NCBI GenBank assembly: GCA_007571105.1 | Contig: RKRZ01000078.1 | Span: 1 to 6,816 of the forward strand | Length of the DNA: 6,816 nucleotides | From: Gammaproteobacteria bacterium | GTDB lineage: Bacteria > Pseudomonadota > Gammaproteobacteria > Poriferisulfidales > Poriferisulfidaceae | Direction: 5' to 3' | In this document: positions 1 to 6,071 of the stretch, one piece after another | How positions within the stretch are numbered: position 1 is the stretch's first letter | Layout of the letters: the number at the start of each line of letters is the position of its first letter | Position numbers and translations under genes: made by a program | Notes under the pieces: model-generated | Seen by the model: only the letters and a program-made list of their open reading frames with translations | The model's database searches: none | Told to the model about the DNA's origin: nothing

Positions 1-2825
1 TTACGACCAAGGGTCTTCGGGCCAACGGCATCTATGGGACACACATCAGCTCCGGAGATATGAACATTGCGCTGTCTGGTGGCGACATCACAACCGAGAC
101 AGGTGACGCCCATGGTATTTATGGTGAACGCGAAGGCACCGGCACTGGAGATACTGACATCATAATGTCCAGTGGCAGTATCACGACGAAGGGGATTCGC
201 TCCAGGGGCATTTCTGGGAAGCATTACAGTTCCGGCAATCTGAAGATTAAGTTTTCTGGCGGCGATATCAAGACGGAAAGAACCAGCGCTTATGGCATTT
301 ATGGTGATAGCAATGGCACGGGCAATCTTGACATCACCATGTCCGGCGGAATGATTCAGACGTGGGGAGATTCAGCCCACGGTATCTGGGGAAATCATGC
401 GGGACTTGGCGATCTCAATATCGAAATGTCAGGGGGAGACCTTCGCGCTGGAGGACACAACGCCTACTCTATTTATGGAAGACACACGGGCACGGGCGAC
501 ATGAACATCACGCTGCTGGATAGTGATATCCAGGTTGTCAAGAGTTCCGGCCGCGCTATCTATGGGCAGCACACGGGGTTCGGTGATTTGAACATCGCAT
601 TGTCTGATGCGGATATCCGAACCTCAGCAAATGCAGCCTACGGTATTTTTGGGAACCGTTCCGGCACGGATGACATGACCATTGCACTATCCGACTCGCG
701 CATCCAAACCGAAAACAGAGATGCCCATGCTATCTATGGCAGACATGCCGGCCGCGGCAATTTCGATATTGCTTTGTCCGATGTCAACCTTCGCACCGCA
801 GGCAGCAGCGCCTACGCCATCTTTGGGCGGCATGTTCGCTCCGGCAACCTGGGCATTGCCTTGTCTGGTTCGAGTGTCCGAACCGCAGGAAGTGACTCCC
901 ACGCCATTCACGCGAACCGCAGCGGAAGCGGTGGCCTGGATTTCTTCATCAGCGGAACTTATGTCGGAGTTTCAGGAGATAGGGCCGCTGCCATTCGCGC
1001 CAGACATCGCGGCGCGGGGTATATCGCCCTCGCAGTAGACCACGCGCATCTGGTGGCGGCTGGCGCAGACTCGCGAGCCATTGAAATTGCGAGTGACAGT
1101 CGGGTGCCAGTGACGGTTGCACTTGAAAGCGCCGTCGTTCAGGCTTCGTCCGGGGATGCAATTCAGCTGGGCTCCTTGAATGACCTTTTGGAGGTGACGG
1201 CAAACCGGCGTAGTTTTTGTGCAGCGGTCGTAGGGCGCTGCCGTTCCGCAACCAGAATCATTGGCAATGTGGACTTCGCATCAGGCTACGATACCTTGAC
1301 TTTTGATGCTTCCATGGGGAGTGATCTGGATTTCACTTTGGACGGACAACTATGGGGGTTGGAGCGCCTGCGCAAGATCGGTCGAGGTACCTTGCGTCTT
1401 GGGGATCTGGATGCTTCCGATGCTGCCAGCTTTATGACTCTTGAAGACGGCGATCTGCATCTTACGGGACACTTGAACTTGGGACTTCGGGGTCTATTGA
1501 CTATTTATGATGCTTCGCGGCTTATTTTCGGATATGGCTCGAAGGGTGAATATGGTCGGATTACGGCGCACTCGGTGAACTTTCGAGGATCCGAGAAGCT
1601 GTATCTAGCGGATGGCGCAGGCTGGGTGCTAAACGGCAAGGATGTTTTGCTGGACGGAAAATTCCGGGGCGATCGAAACAAACTGGCTTGGCCAGTGCTG
1701 TACAACGAAGCTGGACAAGAAGTGGGACGGGTAGATGCAGAGGGTGTTCTGGTGTTGGCCTCGCCACCGGAGGGTCCGAGCCCGATCGTGGGTCCGCCTA
1801 TCTCTCCAACGCCTCCGCTGGGGAGAGATTCATCGAAGAGACCAATGCTGGGGGCGCCACAACAGTTCGTAGTTAGGCCGGGCTTTGGCACGCGGCCAGT
1901 GTTAGAGGAGTCTGCGAAACAGCGGGAGATTCCGTCACAACCTTTGGCGGGGATACCGTCGGCTCCGACGATGAAGCTAGTGCAAGCGACATTAGATGGA
2001 GGGTTGGTGCGGAGCGCGGCCTTTCGGGCAGGCCGATTGCATCTTACCGAGTTTGCGAATCCCGTCGGTGCAACGGTTCGAGGCTTCTCGGTGGGCATGA
2101 GTGGTGAATTAGGGGATGGCTTTCGTGTCAACACATCCTTTACTCCCATTGCGGAGATTTGGTCCAATTCTGCAAATAGAGCGATGGCACTTGCTGGAGA
2201 AGTGTGGACATCGACGCTGAGCTGGAGCAATGGGGAGCTATTTTCCGATATCGCGCTTGCCCATGGCCAGGTCGACGGTGAGGTGCTGTCGGACGCGCTT
2301 GGCGGACATTTTTTAGGAAACCTTGCGGTCTCGCAAACACATGTTGAGGCGCGGGCAGGCCGGATTCTGCCCTTGGAGACTGTGTCGGTGATTCCCTCGA
2401 TTTCGCTGTTTGCAGGAACGCAGCATCATATCGGCCACACAACTTCAAGCGGTACATTGGAGGCGGCAGTTCCAAGCTTCACGCAGGGCTACCGAGGTAT
2501 GGGAGGGCGGATTGATGTGGTGGGGGACTGGCGTGAAGAGCAAGTCTCATTTCACTGGCGCCCAGAGCTGAGATTATCAGTGCTGCAAACCGTGACCGGC
2601 GGGCCGAAGGTCGTACGGGTTCGCAAATCAGACCGGGCGGGAGTACTGAGTTTTGTGTCGGAAGAGCGTGTGGGGAAATTGCCGGGAACCGAATATCGGT
2701 TGGGCTTGGGAGCGGAGTTTCGCGGCGCATCGAATGCATGGAGAGCGCGTTTCGGCTATGCAGGGGAGTGGGCGGATGGTGAAGTCAGTCACGCCGCGGA
2801 AGCAGCATTCATTCTAAAGTTTTGA
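1..2825 (+). CDS. Autotransporter with 29-residue passenger repeats and C-terminal beta-barrel (5' end outside the window)
   Basis: A type V secreted surface protein: the barrel inserts in the outer membrane and the passenger is exposed or released. The frame is open from base 3 and the repeat pattern already runs there, so the ATG at 60 is only an internal Met and the signal peptide lies off the left edge. Counting from that Met: 29-residue repeats to about residue 350; a unique stem, about 350-565, with the only two cysteines (387 and 394); a Pro-rich linker, about 569-637; and a barrel of about 284 residues, 638-921, with amphipathic strands ending in FILKF, a terminal aromatic typical of BAM substrates. 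The passenger probably forms a parallel beta-solenoid. The stop is TGA at 2823. The ligand or adhesion role cannot be read from the sequence. The GC content appears lower than in the genes to the right, fitting an accessory gene. The class is confident; the specific function is unknown. Confidence 0.9.
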   Translation, partial: TTKGLRANGIYGTHISSGDMNIALSGGDITTETGDAHGIYGEREGTGTGDTDIIMSSGSITTKGIRSRGISGKHYSSGNLKIKFSGGDIKTERTSAYGIYGDSNGTGNLDITMSGGMIQTWGDSAHGIWGNHAGLGDLNIEMSGGDLRAGGHNAYSIYGRHTGTGDMNITLLDSDIQVVKSSGRAIYGQHTGFGDLNIALSDADIRTSANAAYGIFGNRSGTDDMTIALSDSRIQTENRDAHAIYGRHAGRGNFDIALSDVNLRTAGSSAYAIFGRHVRSGNLGIALSGSSVRTAGSDSHAIHANRSGSGGLDFFISGTYVGVSGDRAAAIRARHRGAGYIALAVDHAHLVAAGADSRAIEIASDSRVPVTVALESAVVQASSGDAIQLGSLNDLLEVTANRRSFCAAVVGRCRSATRIIGNVDFASGYDTLTFDASMGSDLDFTLDGQLWGLERLRKIGRGTLRLGDLDASDAASFMTLEDGDLHLTGHLNLGLRGLLTIYDASRLIFGYGSKGEYGRITAHSVNFRGSEKLYLADGAGWVLNGKDVLLDGKFRGDRNKLAWPVLYNEAGQEVGRVDAEGVLVLASPPEGPSPIVGPPISPTPPLGRDSSKRPMLGAPQQFVVRPGFGTRPVLEESAKQREIPSQPLAGIPSAPTMKLVQATLDGGLVRSAAFRAGRLHLTEFANPVGATVRGFSVGMSGELGDGFRVNTSFTPIAEIWSNSANRAMALAGEVWTSTLSWSNGELFSDIALAHGQVDGEVLSDALGGHFLGNLAVSQTHVEARAGRILPLETVSVIPSISLFAGTQHHIGHTTSSGTLEAAVPSFTQGYRGMGGRIDVVGDWREEQVSFHWRPELRLSVLQTVTGGPKVVRVRKSDRAGVLSFVSEERVGKLPGTEYRLGLGAEFRGASNAWRARFGYAGEWADGEVSHAAEAAFILKF
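3..1109 (+). repeat. Array of 87-bp coding repeats (29 residues) in the autotransporter passenger
   Basis: Translated units begin at 60, 153, 240, 327, 414, 501, 588, 675, 762, 849, 936 and 1023. A partial unit (last 19 residues) sits at 3-59, and a worn thirteenth copy follows to about 1200. The loose pattern is an alternating hydrophobic start (xNIALSGGDI), a Thr near position 12, then Ala-Tyr/His-Gly/Ala-Ile-Tyr/Phe-Gly near 17-22, and GxG-Asp/Asn at the end. Units 1-5 mostly carry SGG after the first strand, units 6-9 carry LSD or LLD, and units 11-13 lose GIYG. Unit 1 is 31 residues long through an extra Gly-Thr pair. Conservation is in the protein rather than the DNA, so this is an old, diverged duplication. 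One unit per solenoid turn is the natural inference. Confidence 0.9.
1764..1970 (+). other. Proline-rich linker between passenger and barrel
   Basis: Roughly residues 569-637 counted from the Met at 60. The segment opens with PPEGPSP and PPISPTPP and continues with Pro, Gln, Ser and Arg, with no regular strand pattern. It lies just before the barrel, where autotransporters have a flexible region and an alpha-helical plug through the pore. The stretch from about 625 into the barrel start could supply that helix. The boundaries are approximate. Confidence 0.6.
1971..2822 (+). other. Autotransporter beta-barrel translocator domain
   Basis: About 284 residues, the usual size for a 12-strand classical autotransporter barrel. 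It shows repeated alternating polar/hydrophobic strands (for example VRGFSVGMSGEL, YRLGLGAEFRG, AWRARFGYAGEW) separated by short turns and longer polar loops. The last residues, AAFILKF, end in Phe, as expected for recognition by the BAM complex. It contains no cysteine. Family assignment is from pattern and position; a profile search for the autotransporter barrel family would confirm it. Confidence 0.85.
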
Positions 2826-2831
2826 GCACGA

Positions 2832-3047
2832 ATGGATGGGCGCCTCGGCCGTCTCAGGTGCCGAGAGGCTACTGTACGAGCAGATGCCATTCTGCGCCAT
2901 GGTGGTCTCGTGGAGACGCCGACAGGAAGAGTTGCTTGCTCTCTTGGGGCTTGCTATGAAGCCGGCCGCGACATGCAGAAAGACCTGCAGCGCAGGTTCG
3001 TCATGCGGGTCGATCGAAAGGGAAAACCGACTATCAAGGAAGTCTGA
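2832..3047 (+). CDS. Doubtful 71-residue hypothetical ORF
   Basis: It starts with ATG 6 bases after the autotransporter stop and ends in TGA at 3045. The product is basic, with a charged C-terminus (MRVDRKGKPTIKEV) that looks protein-like; I recognise no domain, signal peptide or membrane helix. No good Shine-Dalgarno precedes the ATG. A second ORF in another frame (2836-3099, 87 residues) covers the same bases, and its first half also looks protein-like. The two could be remnants of one frameshifted gene, or both may be chance. It could be translated by reinitiation after the autotransporter gene. Confidence 0.2.
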   Translation: MDGRLGRLRCREATVRADAILRHGGLVETPTGRVACSLGACYEAGRDMQKDLQRRFVMRVDRKGKPTIKEV

Positions 3048-3090
3048 GAATGATTTTTGTCAACTTTCCTTTATAGTTCCCTTTGGAGTC

Positions 3091-3110
3091 AGCACCTAAG
3101 CTGCGGTGCT
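3091..3110. promoter_or_regulatory. Inverted repeat overlapping the coaD -10 region
   Basis: AGCACC at 3091-3096 is mirrored perfectly by GGTGCT at 3105-3110, with 8 bases between. The right arm contains the TG of the extended -10 and the first T of TACAAT. This could be an operator for an unknown regulator. It lies mostly upstream of the likely transcription start, so an RNA hairpin is less likely. A six-base dyad can occur by chance. Confidence 0.3.
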
Positions 3111-3115
3111 ACAAT
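3107..3115 (+). promoter_or_regulatory. Extended -10 promoter for coaD-ggt
   Basis: TGCTACAAT matches the sigma-70 extended -10 pattern TGnTATAAT with one mismatch. Transcription would start near 3121-3123, giving a leader of about 20 bases before the coaD ATG. No good -35 lies at the standard distance: TTGGAG at 3083-3088 is 21 bases away. That fits the reduced need for a -35 at extended -10 promoters. Confidence 0.55.
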
Positions 3116-3140
3116 TCTGTCTGACCTACCGAGCGCGCTC

Positions 3141-3629
3141 ATGGACCGTTGCGCTGTCTATCCCGGGACCTTCGACCCCATCACTTTTGGCCATGCCGAC
3201 CTTGTGCGGCGCGCCCTGTCCCTGTTTGATCGCCTGATTGTCGCCGTCGGCACCGACAGCAGCAAAGAACCCACCTTCAATACCGAAGAACGGGTGGAGA
3301 TGGCCCGCCGAGCCCTGGAAGATCTGGGCTCCTCAGTCACCGTCAGCGCCTTCGATGGATTGCTGGTGGATTTCGCGCGCGAGCAAGGCGCGCAAGCAAT
3401 CATTCGCGGACTGCGTGCGGTCTCGGATTTTGAGTACGAATTCCAATTGGCCAGCATGAATCGGCAACTGGCGCCCGAGCTGGAATCCATATTCCTGACA
3501 CCAGCGAAGGAATATGCCTTCGTCTCCTCGTCCCTGGTCAAGGAAGTCGCAGCGCTGGGCGGGGAAGTGGGGCACTTTGTGCCGGACGGCGTCAAGCGGA
3601 TGCTGATGAACAAACTCCGCAGTGCCTAA
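3141..3629 (+). CDS. coaD: Phosphopantetheine adenylyltransferase
   Basis: Cytoplasmic enzyme of the penultimate step of coenzyme A synthesis: 4'-phosphopantetheine plus ATP gives dephospho-CoA and pyrophosphate. The product is 162 residues (159 in E. coli). Visible nucleotidyltransferase motifs are PGTFDP at 8-13 with Thr10, TFGH at 15-18 (the T/HxGH signature with His18), Lys42, RGLRAVSDFEYE at 89-100 (Arg89, Arg92), and SSSLVKE at 129-135. I chose ATG 3141 because the family begins a few residues before YPGTFDP and because it lies about 20 bases after the likely transcription start. A TTG at 3057 would add 28 unsupported residues. The Shine-Dalgarno is weak. It overlaps ggt by 8 bases, so the two are probably one operon. 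No ferredoxin or rsmD gene lies beside it, as is often seen in relatives. Confidence 0.97.
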   Translation: MDRCAVYPGTFDPITFGHADLVRRALSLFDRLIVAVGTDSSKEPTFNTEERVEMARRALEDLGSSVTVSAFDGLLVDFAREQGAQAIIRGLRAVSDFEYEFQLASMNRQLAPELESIFLTPAKEYAFVSSSLVKEVAALGGEVGHFVPDGVKRMLMNKLRSA

Positions 3630-5265
3630 ATCCCTGCGGGCCCTGCTCTGGGCGCTGACCCTCGCCTGCAGCGCAACTCAGGCTGACTCCTCTGCCGAAT
3701 ACGCCCTGGCAAGTGCGCATCCGCAGGCGACCGAAGTCGGTGCGCAAATTCTTGAGGCGGGCGGCAATGCCTTTGACGCAGCCATTGCTGTCAGCGCATC
3801 ACTTGGAGTTGTCGAACCCTACAGTTCAGGCTTGGGCGGAGGCGGATTTTTCCTGCTCTACGACGCCCAGCGCGATCATGTCACGATGCTGGATGCCCGC
3901 GAACGTGCGCCGCTTGCAGCTCATCACGATATGTATCTGGATACTGTCGGAAACGTCGACCGCGATCGCGCGCTCAATGGCCCGTTGGCGGCCGGCATCC
4001 CGGGACTGGCCGCCGCATGGGAGCATCTGGCCGAACACTACGGACGGCTCCCTTTGGCGAAAACACTGGAACCTGCGTATCGACAGGCGAAGCAAGGCAT
4101 ACCAGTTGACAACAGACTGAAGCAATTCATCCAGCACCGGCGGGAGACGCTGCAGCGCTATCCGGCCTCTACCGTGTTTCTTGCAGAATCCACGCTCAAC
4201 CAACCGGACCATGCCGACACCTTGGGACAGCTGATGACTGAAGGTGCGGGTGCTTTTTATGAAGGCGCACTTGCGGATGTCTTGATCTCTGGCGTGCGGG
4301 AAGCCGGCGGCATCTGGACACACGAAGACCTGCAAAGTTATCGCATCATTGAACGCGACCCGATCGAAATTCATTGGGGCGGCGCACACATTATCAGCAC
4401 ACCCCTCCCCTCGGCGACCGGCATCATCCTGGCGCAAGTTCTCCAAATGCTGGGAGAAGATTGGCTGCAGGAGCCCGATTCCATCGCGCATGCGCACCGA
4501 CTGATCGAAGCCTTGCGCCGCGCCTATCTGGACCGCGCCCAGTATCTGGGCGACCCAGACCATCAGGATATTCCGGTCGACCGGCTGACAAGCATGGAAT
4601 ATGCAAAGGAGCGAATGGCAGATTTCAACCTCGAGCGCGCCAGTGACACAATGGTTCCGGGTGCCGCAGCACCAAAGGATGGGCATACCACCCACTTCAG
4701 CATTCTGGATGCACACGGAAACTGGGTCAGCGCCACGCTCTCGATTAATGGTCTGTTTGGCTCTGCCTTTGTCGTCCCGAACACTGGAATACTGCTCAAC
4801 AATGAAATGGACGATTTCTCCGCCAAGCCCGGGGCATTGAATCTCTACGGGTTAATCGGCAGCGAGGCCAATGCCATCGCGCCGGGCAAGCGCATGCTGT
4901 CTTCCATGGGACCGACTGCCGTATACGCCAATGGGCGCATGGCTCTGCTGGGAAGCCCTGGCGGCAGCCGCATTACCACGACCGTGCTGACCGGGATTCT
5001 GCAGTTTATGCAGGGCGCAGACGCGCAAACCATGGTGTCGACCCCGCGATTGCATCACCAAGCCGTCCCGAATGTGGTATTCGCCGAGCCTGAAGCTCTA
5101 ACGCCAAGTAAGATCTCGGGCCTGGAAGCCTTGAACCACATGATCGAAACTGCCAATCCCTGGAGCAACATGCAAGTTGTGGTTCGAGACAGCCATAATC
5201 GTCTGCAGGCCGCTTCCGACCCGCGCGGCATCGGGCGAGGTCATGTCGGTACGCTTCAGCGCTGA
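3622..5265 (+). CDS. ggt: Periplasmic gamma-glutamyltransferase (glutathione hydrolase) precursor
   Basis: Cleaves the gamma-glutamyl bond of glutathione and transfers the glutamyl group to water or amino acids. The 547-residue proenzyme starts with a Sec-type signal (Lys3, Arg6, hydrophobic core 7-17, likely cleavage after the Ala in ATQA), so it acts in the periplasm. Key sites are SGLGGGGF at 69-76; Arg93 in DARERAP (E. coli Arg114); autocleavage and nucleophile Thr356 in GHTTHFS; Asn376; Glu395 and Asp398 in NNEMDDFS; the lid-loop region AKPGALNLYGL; Ser427-Ser428 in LSSMGP; and the oxyanion glycines 447-448 in GSPGGSR. Self-cleavage before Thr356 gives a 192-residue small subunit, nearly the E. 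coli size. The GTG start lies inside the end of coaD with no clear Shine-Dalgarno, which suggests translational coupling. Its 3' end overlaps convergent mutM by 10 bases. All catalytic positions are intact. Confidence 0.96.
   Translation: MPKSLRALLWALTLACSATQADSSAEYALASAHPQATEVGAQILEAGGNAFDAAIAVSASLGVVEPYSSGLGGGGFFLLYDAQRDHVTMLDARERAPLAAHHDMYLDTVGNVDRDRALNGPLAAGIPGLAAAWEHLAEHYGRLPLAKTLEPAYRQAKQGIPVDNRLKQFIQHRRETLQRYPASTVFLAESTLNQPDHADTLGQLMTEGAGAFYEGALADVLISGVREAGGIWTHEDLQSYRIIERDPIEIHWGGAHIISTPLPSATGIILAQVLQMLGEDWLQEPDSIAHAHRLIEALRRAYLDRAQYLGDPDHQDIPVDRLTSMEYAKERMADFNLERASDTMVPGAAAPKDGHTTHFSILDAHGNWVSATLSINGLFGSAFVVPNTGILLNNEMDDFSAKPGALNLYGLIGSEANAIAPGKRMLSSMGPTAVYANGRMALLGSPGGSRITTTVLTGILQFMQGADAQTMVSTPRLHHQAVPNVVFAEPEALTPSKISGLEALNHMIETANPWSNMQVVVRDSHNRLQAASDPRGIGRGHVGTLQR
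5256..5265. other. Palindrome carrying the stop codons of both ggt and mutM
   Basis: TCAGCGCTGA is a perfect 10-base palindrome. Read on +, its last three bases are the TGA of ggt; read on -, its last three bases are the TGA of mutM. Because both frames enter it identically, both proteins end in Gln-Arg. No flanking T run or longer stem makes it an intrinsic terminator. The two converging transcripts therefore have no intergenic space here, and any terminators must lie inside the opposite gene or depend on Rho. Confidence 0.85.
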
Positions 5266-6071
5266 CAGCACGGACAGTAAAAGGAAGAACGCTGCCCAAT
5301 CAGTCGGGCTCGAACCTGTCCGTCACAGCGCGGACACGCCTCACCCTCTCGACCATACACCTGCAGCTCCTGCAAAAAATACCCGGGCTCTCCGCTTGCA
5401 GCCGTGAAATCCCGCAGACTCGTCCCGCCTGCAGCAATGGCGCGACCCAAAACCGCGCGCACGGCATCGGCCAAGCTCTGGTAACGCGTAAAACTAACCC
5501 GCCCAGCCGGTCGAACAGGTGAGATTCCAGCTTCAAACAGTGATTCGCTTGCATAAATATTTCCGATTCCCACCACCGTTGCCGAATCCATCAGAAAATT
5601 CTTCACCGCCCCCCTGCGTCCTCGTGAACGGGCATACAGCCAGGCGCCATCAAAATCCTCTCCCATCGGCTCCGGTCCCAAGTGCGCAAGCAGACGATGG
5701 CGCAGAGGGTTGCGCGTCGTCCAGTGCAGCGAGCCGAATCGGCGAGGATCGCGAAATCGCAAGACGGCCCCGTTCTGCAAGTGCACATCGACATGGTCGT
5801 GCGGCTGCGGTTCAGGAGGATCTTGCAGCACACGAAAAGATCCGGACATGCCCAAGTGCCAAATCAGGTGTCCTGAGCCAACCTCAATCAACAGATACTT
5901 GGCGCGCCGGTTGACCGAGCGAATCTGCTGTCCCTCAACGGCTTTGGGTAAAGCTTGACTGATCGGCCAGCGCAGGCGCCGCTGACGGATGACCATGCGC
6001 TCAATGCGCTGACCCAGAAGATGCGGCTCAATCCCTCGCCGCGTCGTCTCAACTTCCGGCAACTCCGGCAC
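5256..6071 (-). CDS. mutM: Formamidopyrimidine-DNA glycosylase (8-oxoguanine repair)
   Basis: Bifunctional base-excision repair enzyme: removes 8-oxoguanine and formamidopyrimidines opposite C, then nicks the abasic site by beta,delta-elimination. The product is 271 residues (269 in E. coli). It begins PELPEVE after the initiator, supplying catalytic Pro2 and Glu3. Lys58 lies in RRAKYLL; Met75 (HLGMSGS), Arg110 and Phe112 (DPRRFG) are the void-filling residues. The H2TH part includes VVGIGNIYASESLF, about 166-179. A zinc finger at 246-269 uses Cys246, Cys249, Cys266 and Cys269. I chose GTG at 6071 because PELPEVE must follow the initiator directly and GGAGG stands 6 bases upstream. The upstream ATG at 6092 would bury the catalytic Pro. 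It overlaps the end of bioD by 23 bases (coupled) and ggt by 10 (convergent). Confidence 0.97.
   Translation of the reverse strand: MPELPEVETTRRGIEPHLLGQRIERMVIRQRRLRWPISQALPKAVEGQQIRSVNRRAKYLLIEVGSGHLIWHLGMSGSFRVLQDPPEPQPHDHVDVHLQNGAVLRFRDPRRFGSLHWTTRNPLRHRLLAHLGPEPMGEDFDGAWLYARSRGRRGAVKNFLMDSATVVGIGNIYASESLFEAGISPVRPAGRVSFTRYQSLADAVRAVLGRAIAAGGTSLRDFTAASGEPGYFLQELQVYGREGEACPRCDGQVRARLIGQRSSFYCPCCQR

Larger units (their letters stand above)
2826..3140. other. Intergenic gap between autotransporter and coaD
   Basis: This 315-base stretch has no gene I can support firmly. Its left two thirds hold a series of short inverted repeats: 2842-2849/2860-2869, 2880-2884/2891-2895, 2905-2909/2913-2917, 2927-2931/2941-2945, 2948-2952/2959-2963 and 2983-2988/2992-2997. 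None is followed by a T run, so no intrinsic terminator is evident for the autotransporter gene. The AT-rich right third (about 3050-3120) holds the coaD promoter region. Two small overlapping ORFs are present but lack convincing ribosome binding sites. Confidence 0.6.

Noticed and set aside
60..62. ATG 60 as the true autotransporter start
   Set aside because: The frame is open to base 3 and already reads as repeat (GIYG then SSGD), so the protein begins outside the window.
682..1038. 118-residue ORF in another frame of the repeat region
   Set aside because: It is an off-frame reading of the autotransporter repeats with no sign of its own function.
3..1109. CRISPR array or non-coding tandem repeat
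   Set aside because: The periodicity is in the translated protein; the DNA units are diverged and there are no identical repeats with unique spacers.
1505..2230. 241-residue ORF antisense to the autotransporter
   Set aside because: Ser/Pro/Thr-rich composition mirrors the codon usage of the opposite strand; no motif supports it.
2842..2869. Intrinsic terminator after the autotransporter gene
   Set aside because: The stem is bulged with a 10-base loop, and no T run follows.
3057..3059. TTG 3057 as the coaD start
   Set aside because: It adds 28 residues not seen in the family and would place the start ahead of the likely promoter.
3158..3613. 151-residue ORF antisense to coaD
   Set aside because: It is fully nested in coaD and is a mirror of its codon pattern.
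3826..4716. 296-residue ORF antisense to ggt
   Set aside because: It lies entirely within a well-conserved ggt, shows no recognisable domain and has no ribosome binding site I could see. Long antisense frames are common opposite GC-rich genes.
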